Assembly (NCBI GenBank): GCA_946965045.2
Contig: OX337239.1
Coordinates: 2,232,001-2,296,000, forward strand
DNA: 64,000 bases
Source of the DNA: Epithemia pelagica
Taxonomy: Eukaryota; Bacillariophyta; Bacillariophyceae; Surirellales; Surirellaceae
Direction: 5' to 3'
Part shown: piece by piece, positions 30,475-41,397 of the stretch
Numbering within the stretch: the first letter of the stretch is position 1
Layout: each line of letters begins with the position of its first letter
Position numbers and translations under genes: made by a program
The notes under the pieces: generated by a model
Databases searched by the model: none
Seen by the model: only the letters and a program-made list of their open reading frames with translations
Told to the model about the DNA's origin: nothing

Positions 30475-33400
30475 ATGAGTACGAAAATGGAGGAGAATGT
30501 CATGGTACCACCACCACCATCGCCACCATCGCCACCATCGCCACCGCTGGTTCGTGGTACGGTTCCACAAGCATTGCGACGTGTATTGCATGAAATGGCC
30601 AGTCAGTCATGGTGGAGACGTCAAGAAAGACAACAACTAATAGAACCACCAGAACCAGCCAGCGATTCGAAACAACGCAACCAGAATAACAACAACAACA
30701 ACAAGACACCACATCCCAATCAACACCAACACCAACACCAACAAGATGAGGAGGAGGAAACCAAGAATGACAATCTGAACAGTAATGACTACGAGACCTT
30801 GTCTCTGGCAGATCCAGCCCTCTTGGTGGGTCGTGTCTTGGCCCAAAATGTCGTCATGCCGGAACCTGGATATCCACCCTATCCGGTCAGTCTCATGGAT
30901 GGATATTGTTATTCTTGTCCGTTTTCGGATGAGGACAATAGCCGCAACGACAACACCACCAATGATTTGTCGTCCAAGAGGGGTTCCAGTGCCACAACTC
31001 CCACACAGACGGACGCCGCCACCACAACCAGCAGTCCTCATTGTACCCATGGAATCACTCATGCTGTCATCGGACACGCACGTGTCGTGAATGCCACCAC
31101 GTCGAGTTCTTCTTCTTCCTCCTCTTCTTATCCAACAACGACGACAATTGCACCAGTCGTCGAGTACTGGGACGATGCCGTCTACGGTCGGCTGCCCACC
31201 GCCTTGTCGATTGTGACGGGGGCACCGCTGGTGCCACCCTACAATGCCGTGATTCCTTTGGAAGACTGTGTCTTTGTGACCCCGTCCCTCACTCCACCAC
31301 AACCAGTGGTGGAGAAGAACGAGAACGAGGAGAGACCTACCAACAAGACGGACGCAACAACAAGGACCACGACAAGGACCACTCCTTCCATCCTTTTGGG
31401 ATACCTGTCCATTCCCCACAAGTCGCAGGATTCTTGCAAACCCAATCATTTCAACCGGTGGATCCGTCCCGTGGGGAGTGATATTGCGGCACACACTCAG
31501 GTTTTGCGTCAGGGTCACATTCTCACACCTCTTTCGTTGGGCTTGTTGGCCCAATGTCGTTGGACATTCTCCATTCCAGTCCAACCACAACAACCATCCC
31601 AATCCAAGGACAAGACGGGACGAGGAGGAGGAGGACCACCACCACGGCAATCATCATCATCATCATCATCATTGCCCAGTACTCGTCGTAGGAGAACGGT
31701 GCTGCACATTGGTCTTGTTTCGACCGGCAATGAATTGGTCAATGTACAGTCGTCCCAGTGGAATGCCACGGCTTCAAACAAGGACAATGCCTCCATGAGG
31801 ATGATGACGATTCCCGATGTCAATCGCCTCGTTTTGCAAGCCTTGTTGCAGCAGCACTTTGCAGACCAGATTCAAATTCATGATTTGGGCATTGTTCGGG
31901 AAGAAGAAGACGAAGTAGAAGGTTCGAAAGAGACTGCCATGGCCAAGTGTTTGGAACAAGCCTCGACCTATTGTGACGTGATTGTGACATCGGGTGGGAT
32001 TTCCAAGGGTCGTACTGATTGTATCGCTCACTTGCTGCAACACAATGCCCAATGGAGACACAAGCACAATGTGCACATTGTACTTCAAACGCTGCACATG
32101 AAACCGGGCAAACCCACGACCGTGTTTACCTTGCCGCGGGGTGGTGGAGACAACAATAGCAACAGTCATCGTCGGTGCCTCGTCTTTGCCTTGCCGGGCA
32201 ATCCCGTGAGTGCCTGGGTGTGTGCTCAATTGTTGGTCTTGCCCAGTCTCCAACTCGTGTTCGACTTGGAGGAGGAGGACGACGACGACGACACGATCCA
32301 CAACAAGCATAATGATATCATTCAGTGGAAAGCTAGGGTGCTTCCTCAGGCTCGTGTCCACTCGGAATTGGAGGCTGTTTGGACCCATGATGTACCAATG
32401 GATCCCGAGCGACCTGAATATCATCGCGTGCGTATTTCGTGGGGCCCTCAACAACAAGTGTACCAGGCCACATCGACAGGGTTGCAACGATCGAGTCGAC
32501 TCATCAGTGTGTTGGATTCAGATGGTGTCGCCTTGGTTCCACAAGCAACAACAACCACCGTGCAACAACAAGCTGCACCACCACAAGTTATTGCTGCCGG
32601 AACCGTCTGTACTGTCTTGTTGTGGTGGAACCATTCCCTACCGACAAGGCCATGCGAAACCAGCTCTTTCACGGTTGCCACAACTGCGACGACAGTAGAA
32701 ACCTCGCGTCATTTGTCTCCATCATCCTTGGTCTACCCAAAGGAACCATCATCAAGCCATCATACAAGGCCATCTTCTTTGTCTGTGACAGTGGTGGAAC
32801 TCGTAGCAACCACCCATTCCACAGCTGCGACCCCCAATCTCGTGCAACAAGTGTCCAACTCCTTGAATCCTTCCAAGTCTGACATTTCCTCCAAACCATT
32901 TCACGTTGCGTCGCACCATGTCCTTGATCTAAATGACCTACAACCACGACAAGAAGAAGAAGAAGACACACTGAATTCTTGGCCGGCCATTGTGGACTCG
33001 ACACAAGGTTCCATGGGACACACGGATTTGCTCCTTGTGGTAACAAACGTGGAATCCTTTGGCCAGCCGCCGCCGCAGCAGCAAACCACAGACAACAACA
33101 GCAACAAGAACTCGGACAATGCCTTTTCCTTGCATTCACGATTGGCACACGAATTGGTCACTCGGGCCAGAACGACAACGACGGCCCAACACGACAAGAA
33201 GAGCAACTCGGAATCCCCTTGTAGTAGCAACCCACGGACAACCACCACCACCCGGATGGTCGTGGATCATTGGGCACCAGCCTTGGCCGACCAACTACGA
33301 CGGGGAGCTGCTACGGCGACGCACGGAACAGCCGCACTATGGGAAGTGGTCGTGGCGTCACTGCAGATAGAGGTGTCGGATGCCGACTCGTCGTTTCAGA

Positions 33401-33576
33401 AGAGGTGTTGTGTGGTGGTGTTCTTGTCCAATCAAGGATTGGAAGAGGCCTTGCGCCAGAATCATGTCCCCTTGCGACATGCCTGTGCTGTGGGACAATC
33501 ACCACATCTCGTCGAGTCGATGACACAGGTTAGAGAAGATGACGACAAAAGTGGTATCAAACAAATGAAAAAATGA
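30475..33576 (+). CDS. Molybdopterin molybdotransferase (MoeA/gephyrin E type) with long C-terminal extension
   Basis: About 1033 residues from ATG 30475 (a further ATG lies in frame at 30319). It should insert molybdate into molybdopterin in the last steps of Mo cofactor synthesis. Features in order: an N-terminal helix VPQALRRVLHEMA; a Gln/Asn/His-rich insert; the MoeA domain box PVSLMDGYCYSC near 137-148; GHILTPLSLGLLAQC near 343; a MoCF-binding domain with LVSTGNELV near 413, VTSGGISKGRTDCI near 503, HMKPGKPTTVF near 540 and ALPGNPVSAWV near 571; then the beta-rich domain IV. Residues about 700-1033 form an extension with two regular blocks separated by low complexity (LLLVVTNVESF; LADQLRRGAATATHGTAALWEVVVASL). 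In plants and animals a MogA-type G domain is fused to MoeA. Here a clear G domain motif is absent, so the tail may be a degenerate or different module. Confidence 0.9.
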   Translation: MSTKMEENVMVPPPPSPPSPPSPPLVRGTVPQALRRVLHEMASQSWWRRQERQQLIEPPEPASDSKQRNQNNNNNNKTPHPNQHQHQHQQDEEEETKNDNLNSNDYETLSLADPALLVGRVLAQNVVMPEPGYPPYPVSLMDGYCYSCPFSDEDNSRNDNTTNDLSSKRGSSATTPTQTDAATTTSSPHCTHGITHAVIGHARVVNATTSSSSSSSSSYPTTTTIAPVVEYWDDAVYGRLPTALSIVTGAPLVPPYNAVIPLEDCVFVTPSLTPPQPVVEKNENEERPTNKTDATTRTTTRTTPSILLGYLSIPHKSQDSCKPNHFNRWIRPVGSDIAAHTQVLRQGHILTPLSLGLLAQCRWTFSIPVQPQQPSQSKDKTGRGGGGPPPRQSSSSSSSLPSTRRRRTVLHIGLVSTGNELVNVQSSQWNATASNKDNASMRMMTIPDVNRLVLQALLQQHFADQIQIHDLGIVREEEDEVEGSKETAMAKCLEQASTYCDVIVTSGGISKGRTDCIAHLLQHNAQWRHKHNVHIVLQTLHMKPGKPTTVFTLPRGGGDNNSNSHRRCLVFALPGNPVSAWVCAQLLVLPSLQLVFDLEEEDDDDDTIHNKHNDIIQWKARVLPQARVHSELEAVWTHDVPMDPERPEYHRVRISWGPQQQVYQATSTGLQRSSRLISVLDSDGVALVPQATTTTVQQQAAPPQVIAAGTVCTVLLWWNHSLPTRPCETSSFTVATTATTVETSRHLSPSSLVYPKEPSSSHHTRPSSLSVTVVELVATTHSTAATPNLVQQVSNSLNPSKSDISSKPFHVASHHVLDLNDLQPRQEEEEDTLNSWPAIVDSTQGSMGHTDLLLVVTNVESFGQPPPQQQTTDNNSNKNSDNAFSLHSRLAHELVTRARTTTTAQHDKKSNSESPCSSNPRTTTTTRMVVDHWAPALADQLRRGAATATHGTAALWEVVVASLQIEVSDADSSFQKRCCVVVFLSNQGLEEALRQNHVPLRHACAVGQSPHLVESMTQVREDDDKSGIKQMKK

Positions 33577-34081
33577 ATTGCTCTGGACTCGATTGGTCGT
33601 TTCAAGGACGGAGACTGCATGGAGAACGAGCCTGTCGCTTTCTCACGAACGCAAGATCAGATTTGGAGAGGACAAGAAGACGATATGCTTTGGATCCTAT
33701 TCGTCGTTACAAGAATGGATTCAAGGAGGTCCACAATGTATTCTTGGCATAGGTGGGTGACTAGGTGCTGCTGCAGTCGTATAACTACCGGAAGATCGAG
33801 AAAAGCAAATCTACGTTTGCAATATTTGCATACGATGGACACGGACCTCTGTAACTTATGATGATAGAGACGACACAAGGTAGGAGAAGTAGATAAAATC
33901 AGGTCTTCCCTAGAGAGCTATATTAGTGGACAAGAGAGAGCCACTTCGAATCCCTCTGTAGCACCTGTTGGATTTCATAGAGCACAGTTCCGTGATCCAT
34001 TCATAGAGTTTCGTTAGGGGGTTCAAATTGTTGTGTATTCTATGTAGTAGGGTTCCTCACACCACCACACAGATTACCCAT
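33577..34081. other. Intergenic between convergent genes
   Basis: About 500 bp between the 3' ends of the MoeA-like gene and the eS17 gene. No coding or RNA feature is seen. Confidence 0.5.
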
Positions 34082-34664
34082 TTAGTCTCGATGTGTTTGT
34101 CCTACGGCCACACCCATCAGATTGCCAAAACCCAAATCTTCCAACAAATCTCGTGTATCCGCATCAATGGTAATAACATCCTGTTCCAAGGCCGATACTT
34201 CGGGCACAAAGTCCAATCGTCGCTCTCGTTCTTCTTCTTGCAATTTCAAAGAAATACCGCGGACCGGACCCTTGGCAATTCGACGCATCAAATGCGTGGT
34301 GTAACCGGCAATTTTGTTACGAATTCGCTTGGAAGGCAAAATCGCCACATCGTCCACAATTCGCTTGTTGGTGTGGAAATCCAATGTCAAACGAGTATAA
34401 TACTTTTCCACGATGGAACGTGCCGATTTCTTTACTGTTTTCGTACGGACACCCTGTTTTGCGAGGAGTTATGTTGTCGAATTATGTAGAAGACGACAGA
34501 TGGTTTTGTTTTCAATACATGATCCATTTCGTATGACAAGACGTCGAAAAGAGAGAAAGCAACGACAAAAAGAAGAATTGAAATGGCTGTGAGCCGCAAT
34601 TCTAAACAACGAAAGTCATTTTCCAACATCGCAGGGAATTAGTGAACTCATTCAAACGCACCAT
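34082..34664 (-). CDS. RPS17: 40S ribosomal protein eS17, intron after ATG
   Basis: Component of the small cytosolic ribosomal subunit. The main exon (34453 down to 34082) encodes [73 protein letters not shown] and [12 protein letters not shown], an almost unbroken match to the eS17 family. The exon lacks its own ATG but follows a CAG acceptor at 34454-34456. Upstream, ATG at 34662-34664 is directly followed by the donor GTGCGT. Splicing out 34454-34661 (208 nt) yields a start M-G-V-R-T, as expected for the family, and a total of about 124 residues. The conserved C-terminal tail is slightly shorter than in animals. An intron right behind the start codon is common in ribosomal protein genes. 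Confidence 0.95.
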
Positions 34665-35863
34665 GTTTCTCCTACAACCTCAATGCAGACAACAATACAA
34701 CAACCGTAGAGACTTGAACGATACACAGCTACATAGCGTAGTAAAAGGGTAAGCGGTAAAAACCACAAATGAGTCCCCTCAATTCGATGAGAAATGAGAG
34801 AACTACCCCCGGATAATATTAAGGGGGTGTTATGCCCCTTCATAGAAATTAGCCGGCCGTTCACAAAACCTGACCATGAGAACCATGAAAGACGAAAAAA
34901 CTACTCCAAGGACATGAGTACAATGCTGCTTGTGGGTGTTATGCGAATCGAAAGCGGGAAACTACGGGACAGGACTGATTTCTTTTATTGTTCTTCATAG
35001 TTTCTGGAAGGACAAACAGCTTTTGATGGTGCGGCGGGACTACGTTCGAGCAAGTTCGGTGCCGGGGCCCGGATGCACTGCATCGGAGCACTTTGTTGAA
35101 TAAACTGGTAAGTTGCAATTTGCAAACTCAGAAGCCATCTGTGCCAAACAGTCTGTGCAGGATATGCCATGGTCATCGAGTCGTTTCGAGCGACGATGCA
35201 GTGCCAAACACAAATTTATGGAAAAGCATTGTGTTGCTGATTTAGGAGAGATTGCTTTTTAATTCTTTAACGTTAAGAGCATGTGGGTCGATTGTTGACA
35301 GAAAAGCTTACTTTCGCAGCCTTTGTGCTGCACCCATACGCAATGCCCATTGGTCACCACAGAACAAGGAGTTCGGCGAGGTTAACGTGACTACCAAAGT
35401 AGAATAATGTGGCTCAGGCAATGCGTTCTAGATTCGATTACCTATGAGAAAGGGAGAGAAAGACTTCCGCCTTCGGAAGGCGATGAAGTGCAAGTACCAC
35501 TCTTGAACCCGAGATGAATATGTTTGGTTATTCCCTTTCTTCAAGCGTTCGGCGTTTTTTCCGATCCCGACAGGAACCTGTACAAAGATTCTGAGGGCAG
35601 AAAATAGTGTCGAAGGGTAATGCCGAGTACGACTGACCATTACGGTCGGGGAAATGCCGAGGGATCCTTTGTTCTTCTTCCTTCCTAAAGGGCTTCAACT
35701 GATGCGAATTCCACCTGTGAAGATTCAGCAGCAAAACACCAACCCCTTGTTGAGAATTGGGTGCAGCAGAGTCCGGCAATGACCGGACAACGGTGCGTCA
35801 GCCGTCTTCCAGTCTCTTCAATTGAGCTGTTTCTCCGTTTCTTGGTGGACATGATCGAACAAT
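34665..35863. other. Intergenic, nothing recognised
   Basis: About 1.2 kb between the 5' end of eS17 and the 3' end of the dehydrogenase gene. It contains a small perfect stem (CTTCCGCCTTCGGAAG near 35465) but no gene or RNA I can support. Confidence 0.45.
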
Positions 35864-37456
35864 CTATTGCGAACTTCCACTTGCTTCAAGAACTGCCATG
35901 GATGAAGTCGAACGACTTGTCCATGATGGATCCGTTGATGACGGAGAGGAAGAAGAGGCCACCAGCGGAATGTGCGTTTCGGAAATCCCTGTCAGGTCAC
36001 TCGACAAGGCCCACAATCGTTTCCGTCCTTCAACGGTGATTTGCGTCTCAGAGACGGGTGATGGTCCGAATTCGTTTCCATAGACGGCGCCCGGACCCTT
36101 AGCGGAATCCTTGTCATGCCAATACAGGGCTTGTCCTGGAAGTTGTGTTTGCACGCGACGTGAGGTTGCCATAAAGACCAGTGCCCCGGCACCCCATAGT
36201 AATGTCTTTTCGTTTAGCATCAAGTCGCGGGTCCTCTTAAAGGGCAACATGTCTCGATGATGACGAAAGAGGCCCGTTTGTGTAATGAGACCAGGAGAAA
36301 AACACGCTACCGAAACACCTCTGTGTTGTAACCGTTCATGCAATTCAACGGCCATGGCAACATTACATAGTTTGGAAAAGGCATAGCTGCTTTTGCATTG
36401 ATAATCCACTCCATTTGCTGTTTCAAATCGTTCATTCAGTCGGACACGTCCTGTTGCATCATCAACAGGGATTCCCTCCAACTCCAAAGTTTGCATGAGG
36501 TACAGACCACTGGTGGTTACAACGACACGTCCACCAGGATTCAGAAGATGGTATATTAAGTTGACCAACAAGAAGGGAGACAGATGATTTGTTTGAAAGG
36601 TTATCTCCAAGTCGTTGCCGGTGAACTCAGCAGGCGCAGTTTTGGGTTGCAATGTTGCGGCATTCAGACAGAGAACGTCAATCCCGTTGTTCTCTCCAAA
36701 GGTTTCACGATCGTATGATTCTTTCAACTTGCGTTGCAAGTCAACCGCAAATTTTCGTACCGAATCAAAGCTGGAGTGATCACATACAATGGGGATGATG
36801 TTATCGTTGATGTTGTGGTTGATGACAGTTTGTTGCCATGAATGGGGACGTGCTGTGTTGTTGTCCACGGAGGAGGTGGTTGAGGAACTCGAAGAAGTTG
36901 CTGATGCATGCCATGGAAGAACCGATGCTACTTGTTGCGCAGCCCATATGGCTTTTTCCTCGTTCCGACCAACCAAGAACAAACGATTCCTGGGATTCAG
37001 CAGAGCCAACATTTTGGCGGCCTCCAGTCCAATGCCACTGAAGCACAGTAACGGTAGAAAGGTTCATGGAAACAAAGGTGAACAGACAAATGTACAGTTG
37101 AGAACAGATGTGCCAACAGAACCAAACTTGATTTCAAAAGACCAACAGAGACGTGTCTACAAGATGAAAGACAAATGGGTCTCCCGTAATTGCTCGTACC
37201 TTGTTGCACCTGTTATCAGATAGGTTTTGGGTGCTAGGCTATCATCGCTATCTTGTTCATCGTCACTATTATTGTTGGTCTCCTTGTCGGAGGAGTAGGA
37301 TCCTTGATGTTGCAGTAGCATGGTCATGATATGTTCAATTTCTTCCAAGTCGGCACTCTCCCGAGCAAGCGCGTTAAAGTTTTTAATGTCATGTTGCTGT
37401 CGACTGCAATGGACTGTATAAAGTAACATCACCGCAAGAATGAGTAATTGCGGCAT
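35864..37456 (-). CDS. Short-chain dehydrogenase/reductase, two exons
   Basis: NAD(P)-dependent oxidoreductase of the extended retinol-dehydrogenase-like SDR group. The cofactor motif is split by an intron: exon 1 ends KTYLITGAT and exon 2 begins SGIGLEAAK, giving TGxxxGIG. Donor AAG|GTACGAG is at 37199 and acceptor CTTCAG ends at 37038 (intron 162 nt); both phases fit. Further motifs are CLNAA (NNAG equivalent) and the catalytic YAFSK (Y-x3-K) with TTSG upstream. Start chosen at ATG 37454-37456 (MPQLLILAVMLLYTV), which supplies an N-terminal signal anchor and gives 476 residues. The frame is open further 5' to 37900, so a longer N-terminus is possible. Substrate unknown; probably membrane-attached, acting on a lipophilic alcohol or ketone. 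Confidence 0.9.
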
Positions 37457-38639
37457 GAGTGAGTGAGTGGTGTTGTTGAGCGAGTAATCGGTAGAGAAAC
37501 AGATCTGATTAGAACATGGTGGTGTTGATGTGTTGGTGTTGTTGGTGGTTCGTTCGTGTATGACTCTGACGAGTGAGTTCCCGTTGCTGTTGTTGTAATT
37601 CCCTACTGTGCTGTTGCTTCTCTTCTTTGTTGTCGTCCTCCTGAGCCTTCTTTCTGTCTCATTGGAGCAGCAGGCCATGCAACACCACCTGGAAATGGTA
37701 GACAGGAGAGGGCCCCCGCGATGATGTTGTGACGAAATCGTGGTGTTGAATGCTGCGTCAGGGTGCTTCCGCAAAGCAGGATTTTGTGAGCAAGCAAGAG
37801 CCAAGCTGGCGGCGAAGACAGAGCCTTTAAGAAATTCATTAACGCAATCAGCATCAAGATTCCTTCTGGTGTCTTTCCCGTGTCTCTTTTTCTCAGACAT
37901 GTGGAACGCGATCTATGCCCCCGTGTGTTATGCCAATATTGATCGATGAGTCAGCTCGTTAAAATTGATGTCCTGTACACGTCGTAGCGACTTCAACCGT
38001 TACTGAATGAAGTTAACTAACAGATATTCAGTTCACGTACGCCAACGCCACCGATGCAGTACACTACGTAAATTCCTCACTGTTGATTGACGTGGATCTC
38101 GCTTCTCAACTGTCCTTGCCTATTAGCTAGCTAGAGTAGTTGAAATAACAATATAACAGAGGCTTTTCTCACCAGGATGAGACTTTGCGATCGAAGAGCT
38201 TGACATGCAATCTGATCTGGGAGTTTGTGAGCAGCCGAGAAATGGAGAAGTAAATGTCTCTCTTACAGCAGACTTGATTCTTTTCGTCAATCGTTGTTCC
38301 TGTCTTGTAATCTTTCATGTCTCGTGCGCAGCAGTGATGGTGTTTCTGATCTTCTCTGGGGGAATTCTTGTGGTGGCTCTCGTTTGTTTCCACCCAGAGT
38401 CTATTACAATCGATCTAAGAGAACCGACCACATAAATCTTGAGCCATTTGGCCTTTCGTACCCCCCAGGGGAGGGCTGGTCCTTCTCAAGAAGAACACTG
38501 GCAAAATCACTAACTAGACACAATGATAGGATAATAATAATGGAATACGCACCACCGTAGAAAATGCGTGAATGCACAATAGGTTCTATTCCCTGGATAT
38601 TCTGGTAAAAAGAGTCTTTTAGGTTCCGTTCCACACAAG
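37457..38639. other. Intergenic, possible 5' part of the dehydrogenase gene
   Basis: Up to 37900 the dehydrogenase frame remains open with Asn/Thr-rich low-complexity sequence, so the gene could start earlier. From 37901 to 38639 no feature is seen. Confidence 0.4.
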
Positions 38640-40301
38640 TTAGTTGCTGCGGATCGGACGTTTGGTCAAGCTAAAGTGCGAATCCTTGGGAAAGCAGGTG
38701 GGAAAAAAGATAAAGTCATCGGGTCCGGGACGCGGTCCGGGACGTTGAATTTCGTAGTCTTGGGCCAAGACACTGACAAAGACGCGCAAGAGGGATTCGG
38801 CATATTTGCGTCCGGGACACTTGTGTTGACCGGCACCAAAGACGACGGTCGAGACAAATTGCGGATCGGCATCGGGACGGTCCGGCAAAAATTCCAATCC
38901 ATGACCACTGACGCGGGCCGAATAGGTAATGGAGGGAATCACCACCGTGCCCTTTTTGATCAAGACATTGTCGTCCAAGACGGTATCACGGCGGGTCAAA
39001 TGAGGGACCATGGGGACCGGTGGTTTGTAATGCAACAATTGATTGGCCGTCTTGGTGGTATAGGCCAGTCGCTGACTTTGATTGGCAATGGATCCATGGC
39101 GTCCAACGTGTTGCACAATTTCCTTGTGACAGGCCTCCAACACATGCGCATGGTTGTGCAAGACATCGAGACTAAAGACCAAACCAGAATTGGTGGCATC
39201 TTGGGCGGCAAACAAAAAGTCGAGCAAACACCGGGCCATGTCGTCGTCCGTACAACCGTGCACTTCGTTAATATCGCAATTCCGTTCGACGGCCGCTTGT
39301 TGAATGGATTGACACCAATGTTCCAACAAACAACGGGGTTCTTGTTTATCCTCAATGATATGCTTGCGTGCAAGGGGAACCATGTCCAGAATCTTGTCTT
39401 GAATCCGATACTTGGCTTGAAGGGCGCGACGCAATCCACCCACGTAGGGGCAGGGGAAGGAGAGGAATCCCATGGTAAAGGTCAAAATATCTTGTTCCAA
39501 GGACAATCGCATTGCATCCGTCAAGTACGGGCCCAAAAAGGCTTCTTGCGAGGACTGGGCTCCCAAGGTACGAAAGGCCACCATGGCATCAAAGGGCTTG
39601 CCCGTGCGAGCACACTCGGCCGCATGTCGTTCCAAGGCACGACGACACACCTTTTCTTGCGCCACGGCATATTGCTGCAAGGCCGCATCGGAAAAGAGGG
39701 CTGGTGTCAAGACGGCCCGCACCTTTTTGTGCACGTCGCCTTGCAAGTAAATCAAATTCTTGGGGTCAAACAACCAAATGGCATTGGGATGCGCATACAA
39801 GCCAAAGTCGTCTTCGCGGGTCATGACTTGTCGACACAGCGTGGGGTTGGTGCAGAAAATGACTTGATTGCCCACCATGGTATTGGCACACAATCCATTG
39901 GAGGAGGCCATGGCCACTGTGCCCAATTCGGCCCAAAAGCGTTCGGGATTGATAATCATGGCCACCAAATTCACAAAGGGGACCGTATACGGAACACCCG
40001 CCAAACTTCCTCGACGAATGTAATAACGTGCCGCATCCATGGCCAACAAGGCAAAGAGACCATGCCACACCAGGCGATTGGCTTCAGGCGTCAACGTGTA
40101 CAAGAGACCCACCGCCACGGCCGTGTACAAATTCAATTCCCAATGAAAGGTATTGGATACTTGTTTGGCCAGGGATGGTTGCATCATGTGTTTGGCATCG
40201 GGGTTGTTGTACGTGGGCGTTGTGGCACCATCATCCTCATTGTCATTTGCCGCAGCATTGGCCTCGGGCCACGAACTTGTGGTCGAATCACGAGGAGGCA
40301 T
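38640..40301 (-). CDS. Cytochrome P450, CYP61/CYP710-like, altered ExxR motif
   Basis: 553 residues from ATG 40299-40301. One or two membrane segments near residues 60-95 suggest endoplasmic reticulum anchoring. The family signature of sterol C-22 desaturases is seen: I-helix FLFAAQDATNSG (about 361-372), the K-helix exit KPPVPMVPH, and the haem loop FGAGQHKCPG with the ligand Cys at about 495. The otherwise near-invariant K-helix ExxR is replaced by Q421-L-L-H424 in register with the E-x-x-R-Y-x-PP of relatives, so both members of the Glu-Arg pair are changed. The PERF segment is also atypical (PDRPDADPQFV). It may therefore be a functionally diverged member rather than a working desaturase. 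No frameshift or internal stop is present. Confidence 0.88.
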   Translation of the reverse strand: MPPRDSTTSSWPEANAAANDNEDDGATTPTYNNPDAKHMMQPSLAKQVSNTFHWELNLYTAVAVGLLYTLTPEANRLVWHGLFALLAMDAARYYIRRGSLAGVPYTVPFVNLVAMIINPERFWAELGTVAMASSNGLCANTMVGNQVIFCTNPTLCRQVMTREDDFGLYAHPNAIWLFDPKNLIYLQGDVHKKVRAVLTPALFSDAALQQYAVAQEKVCRRALERHAAECARTGKPFDAMVAFRTLGAQSSQEAFLGPYLTDAMRLSLEQDILTFTMGFLSFPCPYVGGLRRALQAKYRIQDKILDMVPLARKHIIEDKQEPRCLLEHWCQSIQQAAVERNCDINEVHGCTDDDMARCLLDFLFAAQDATNSGLVFSLDVLHNHAHVLEACHKEIVQHVGRHGSIANQSQRLAYTTKTANQLLHYKPPVPMVPHLTRRDTVLDDNVLIKKGTVVIPSITYSARVSGHGLEFLPDRPDADPQFVSTVVFGAGQHKCPGRKYAESLLRVFVSVLAQDYEIQRPGPRPGPDDFIFFPTCFPKDSHFSLTKRPIRSN

Positions 40302-40787
40302 GGTGGGTGGGTTGGAAGGGAAGGAGTTTGTGCGATCGATTGATTGGATGAATGTACTTCCCAAAGTCGTTGTGTGTGTGTGTGCGTAGTCTTGGATGGA
40401 ACAACAACAGCAACAACGACCAAGATTGTGGTCAACAGCCGAAAAAATAAGGTGGTGCGGCGTGTAGTGTTGTTTGTGTTGGAACTCTTGGAAAGATTCT
40501 CTTGCGCGTATTGTACGGTTGGTGTTCGGGTTGCGGTGTGCTGGCGACGGGCTGGCACTACTGATCTGTTGTCTCATAATTTCTTTAAGAATAAGCAAAA
40601 AGTTTGAATGATGACAAACGATGAGCATTGCTTTGCCGGCGTGCAAAGCCTTCCGACTATACGGTCCAAGTGTACAGCCGAAATTCAAGCCAGAACCAAG
40701 CGAAGCTCTTGGAACGAGAGGTTCGCGTTGCCCCTCTCAACACAGAGAGGGAGTGGGTAGCTCAAAGGACTTAGGAGTAGTTTTTAG
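40302..40787. other. 5' flank of the P450 gene
   Basis: About 490 bp with CAA/TTG and GTGT runs close to the start codon (GTGTGTGTGTG at about 40372). The P450 promoter should lie here. Confidence 0.4.
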
Positions 40788-40860
40788 TTAGAGGGGATTG
40801 TGCTCCTCGAACGTCACCATACCATGAACATGCACAATCCATGAAGTGCCAAGGATACAT

Positions 40861-41010
40861 AGGAATATATCTAATAGCAAGACAAGGACAACAAGAGAAC
40901 GACCACCAGTTCTATGTAGCAATCTCTACTACCAACGACTGGCCACGGGGCATGATACAATCCCTCGAGGCCGTTTCCCAGGGTTTGCAACACCATGGAG
41001 CCGTCGTGTG
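40861..41010 (+). pseudogene. Two-block fragment of the GMC oxidoreductase gene
   Basis: Block 1 (about 40875-40915, with GAACGACCACCAGTTCTATG) matches the 5' flank of the GMC gene at about 60790-60815. Block 2 (40930-41008, CCAACGACTGGCCACGGGGC and following, encoding TNDWPRGM-x-QSLEA) matches its coding sequence at about 61661-61735. The roughly 840 bp separating these blocks in the intact gene are missing. Both blocks are about 85-90 per cent identical by eye. This is a rearranged, non-functional copy. Confidence 0.85.
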
Positions 41011-41164
41011 TCGCACAGGTGGGGGATTCCGATATCCACCCATCACGGCAATGTCATTGGCCGCCGTCAGCAGACTGCTGCCCCAACGTGCGTTGTTCCA
41101 GAGTGGGAGGGTTGCGCGGCGGATCCAAGACTGACTGCTCGGGGCTGGAGTACGCGATTGAACA

Positions 41165-41282
41165 ACACTTGTCTTGGCCACCGGTGACGAGATATAGGCT
41201 TCGGGAGGTTTGAAGACGCCTTTACTCACGTCTTCAAACCTCCCAAAGCCTATATCTCGACACTGGTGGCCAAGACAAGTGT
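41165..41282. repeat. Near-perfect hairpin, 54-bp arms, 10-bp loop
   Basis: The left arm 41165-41218 (ACACTTGTCTTGGCCACCGG...) is the reverse complement of the right arm 41229-41282, with only a few mismatches; the loop is CCTTTACTCA. A transcript would fold into a long stable stem. It could be a small MITE, a cruciform-forming rearrangement junction or a small-RNA precursor. The sequence gives no decisive evidence between these. Confidence 0.85.
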
Positions 41283-41397
41283 CAATAACATTACTGTATC
41301 TTGATCATTATCTTGTACACCACAGCAAGATTTAGAGTAGTTTTTCGTTGCTCCTTGAAAGTCACCAAGTATACCAATTACCAATCGCCTCTAGTAG

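Noticed and set aside
38676..40343. A 555-codon plus-strand frame opposite the P450
   Set aside because: It is the exact antisense of a clear P450 gene. It arises from codon bias of that gene and has no family motif.
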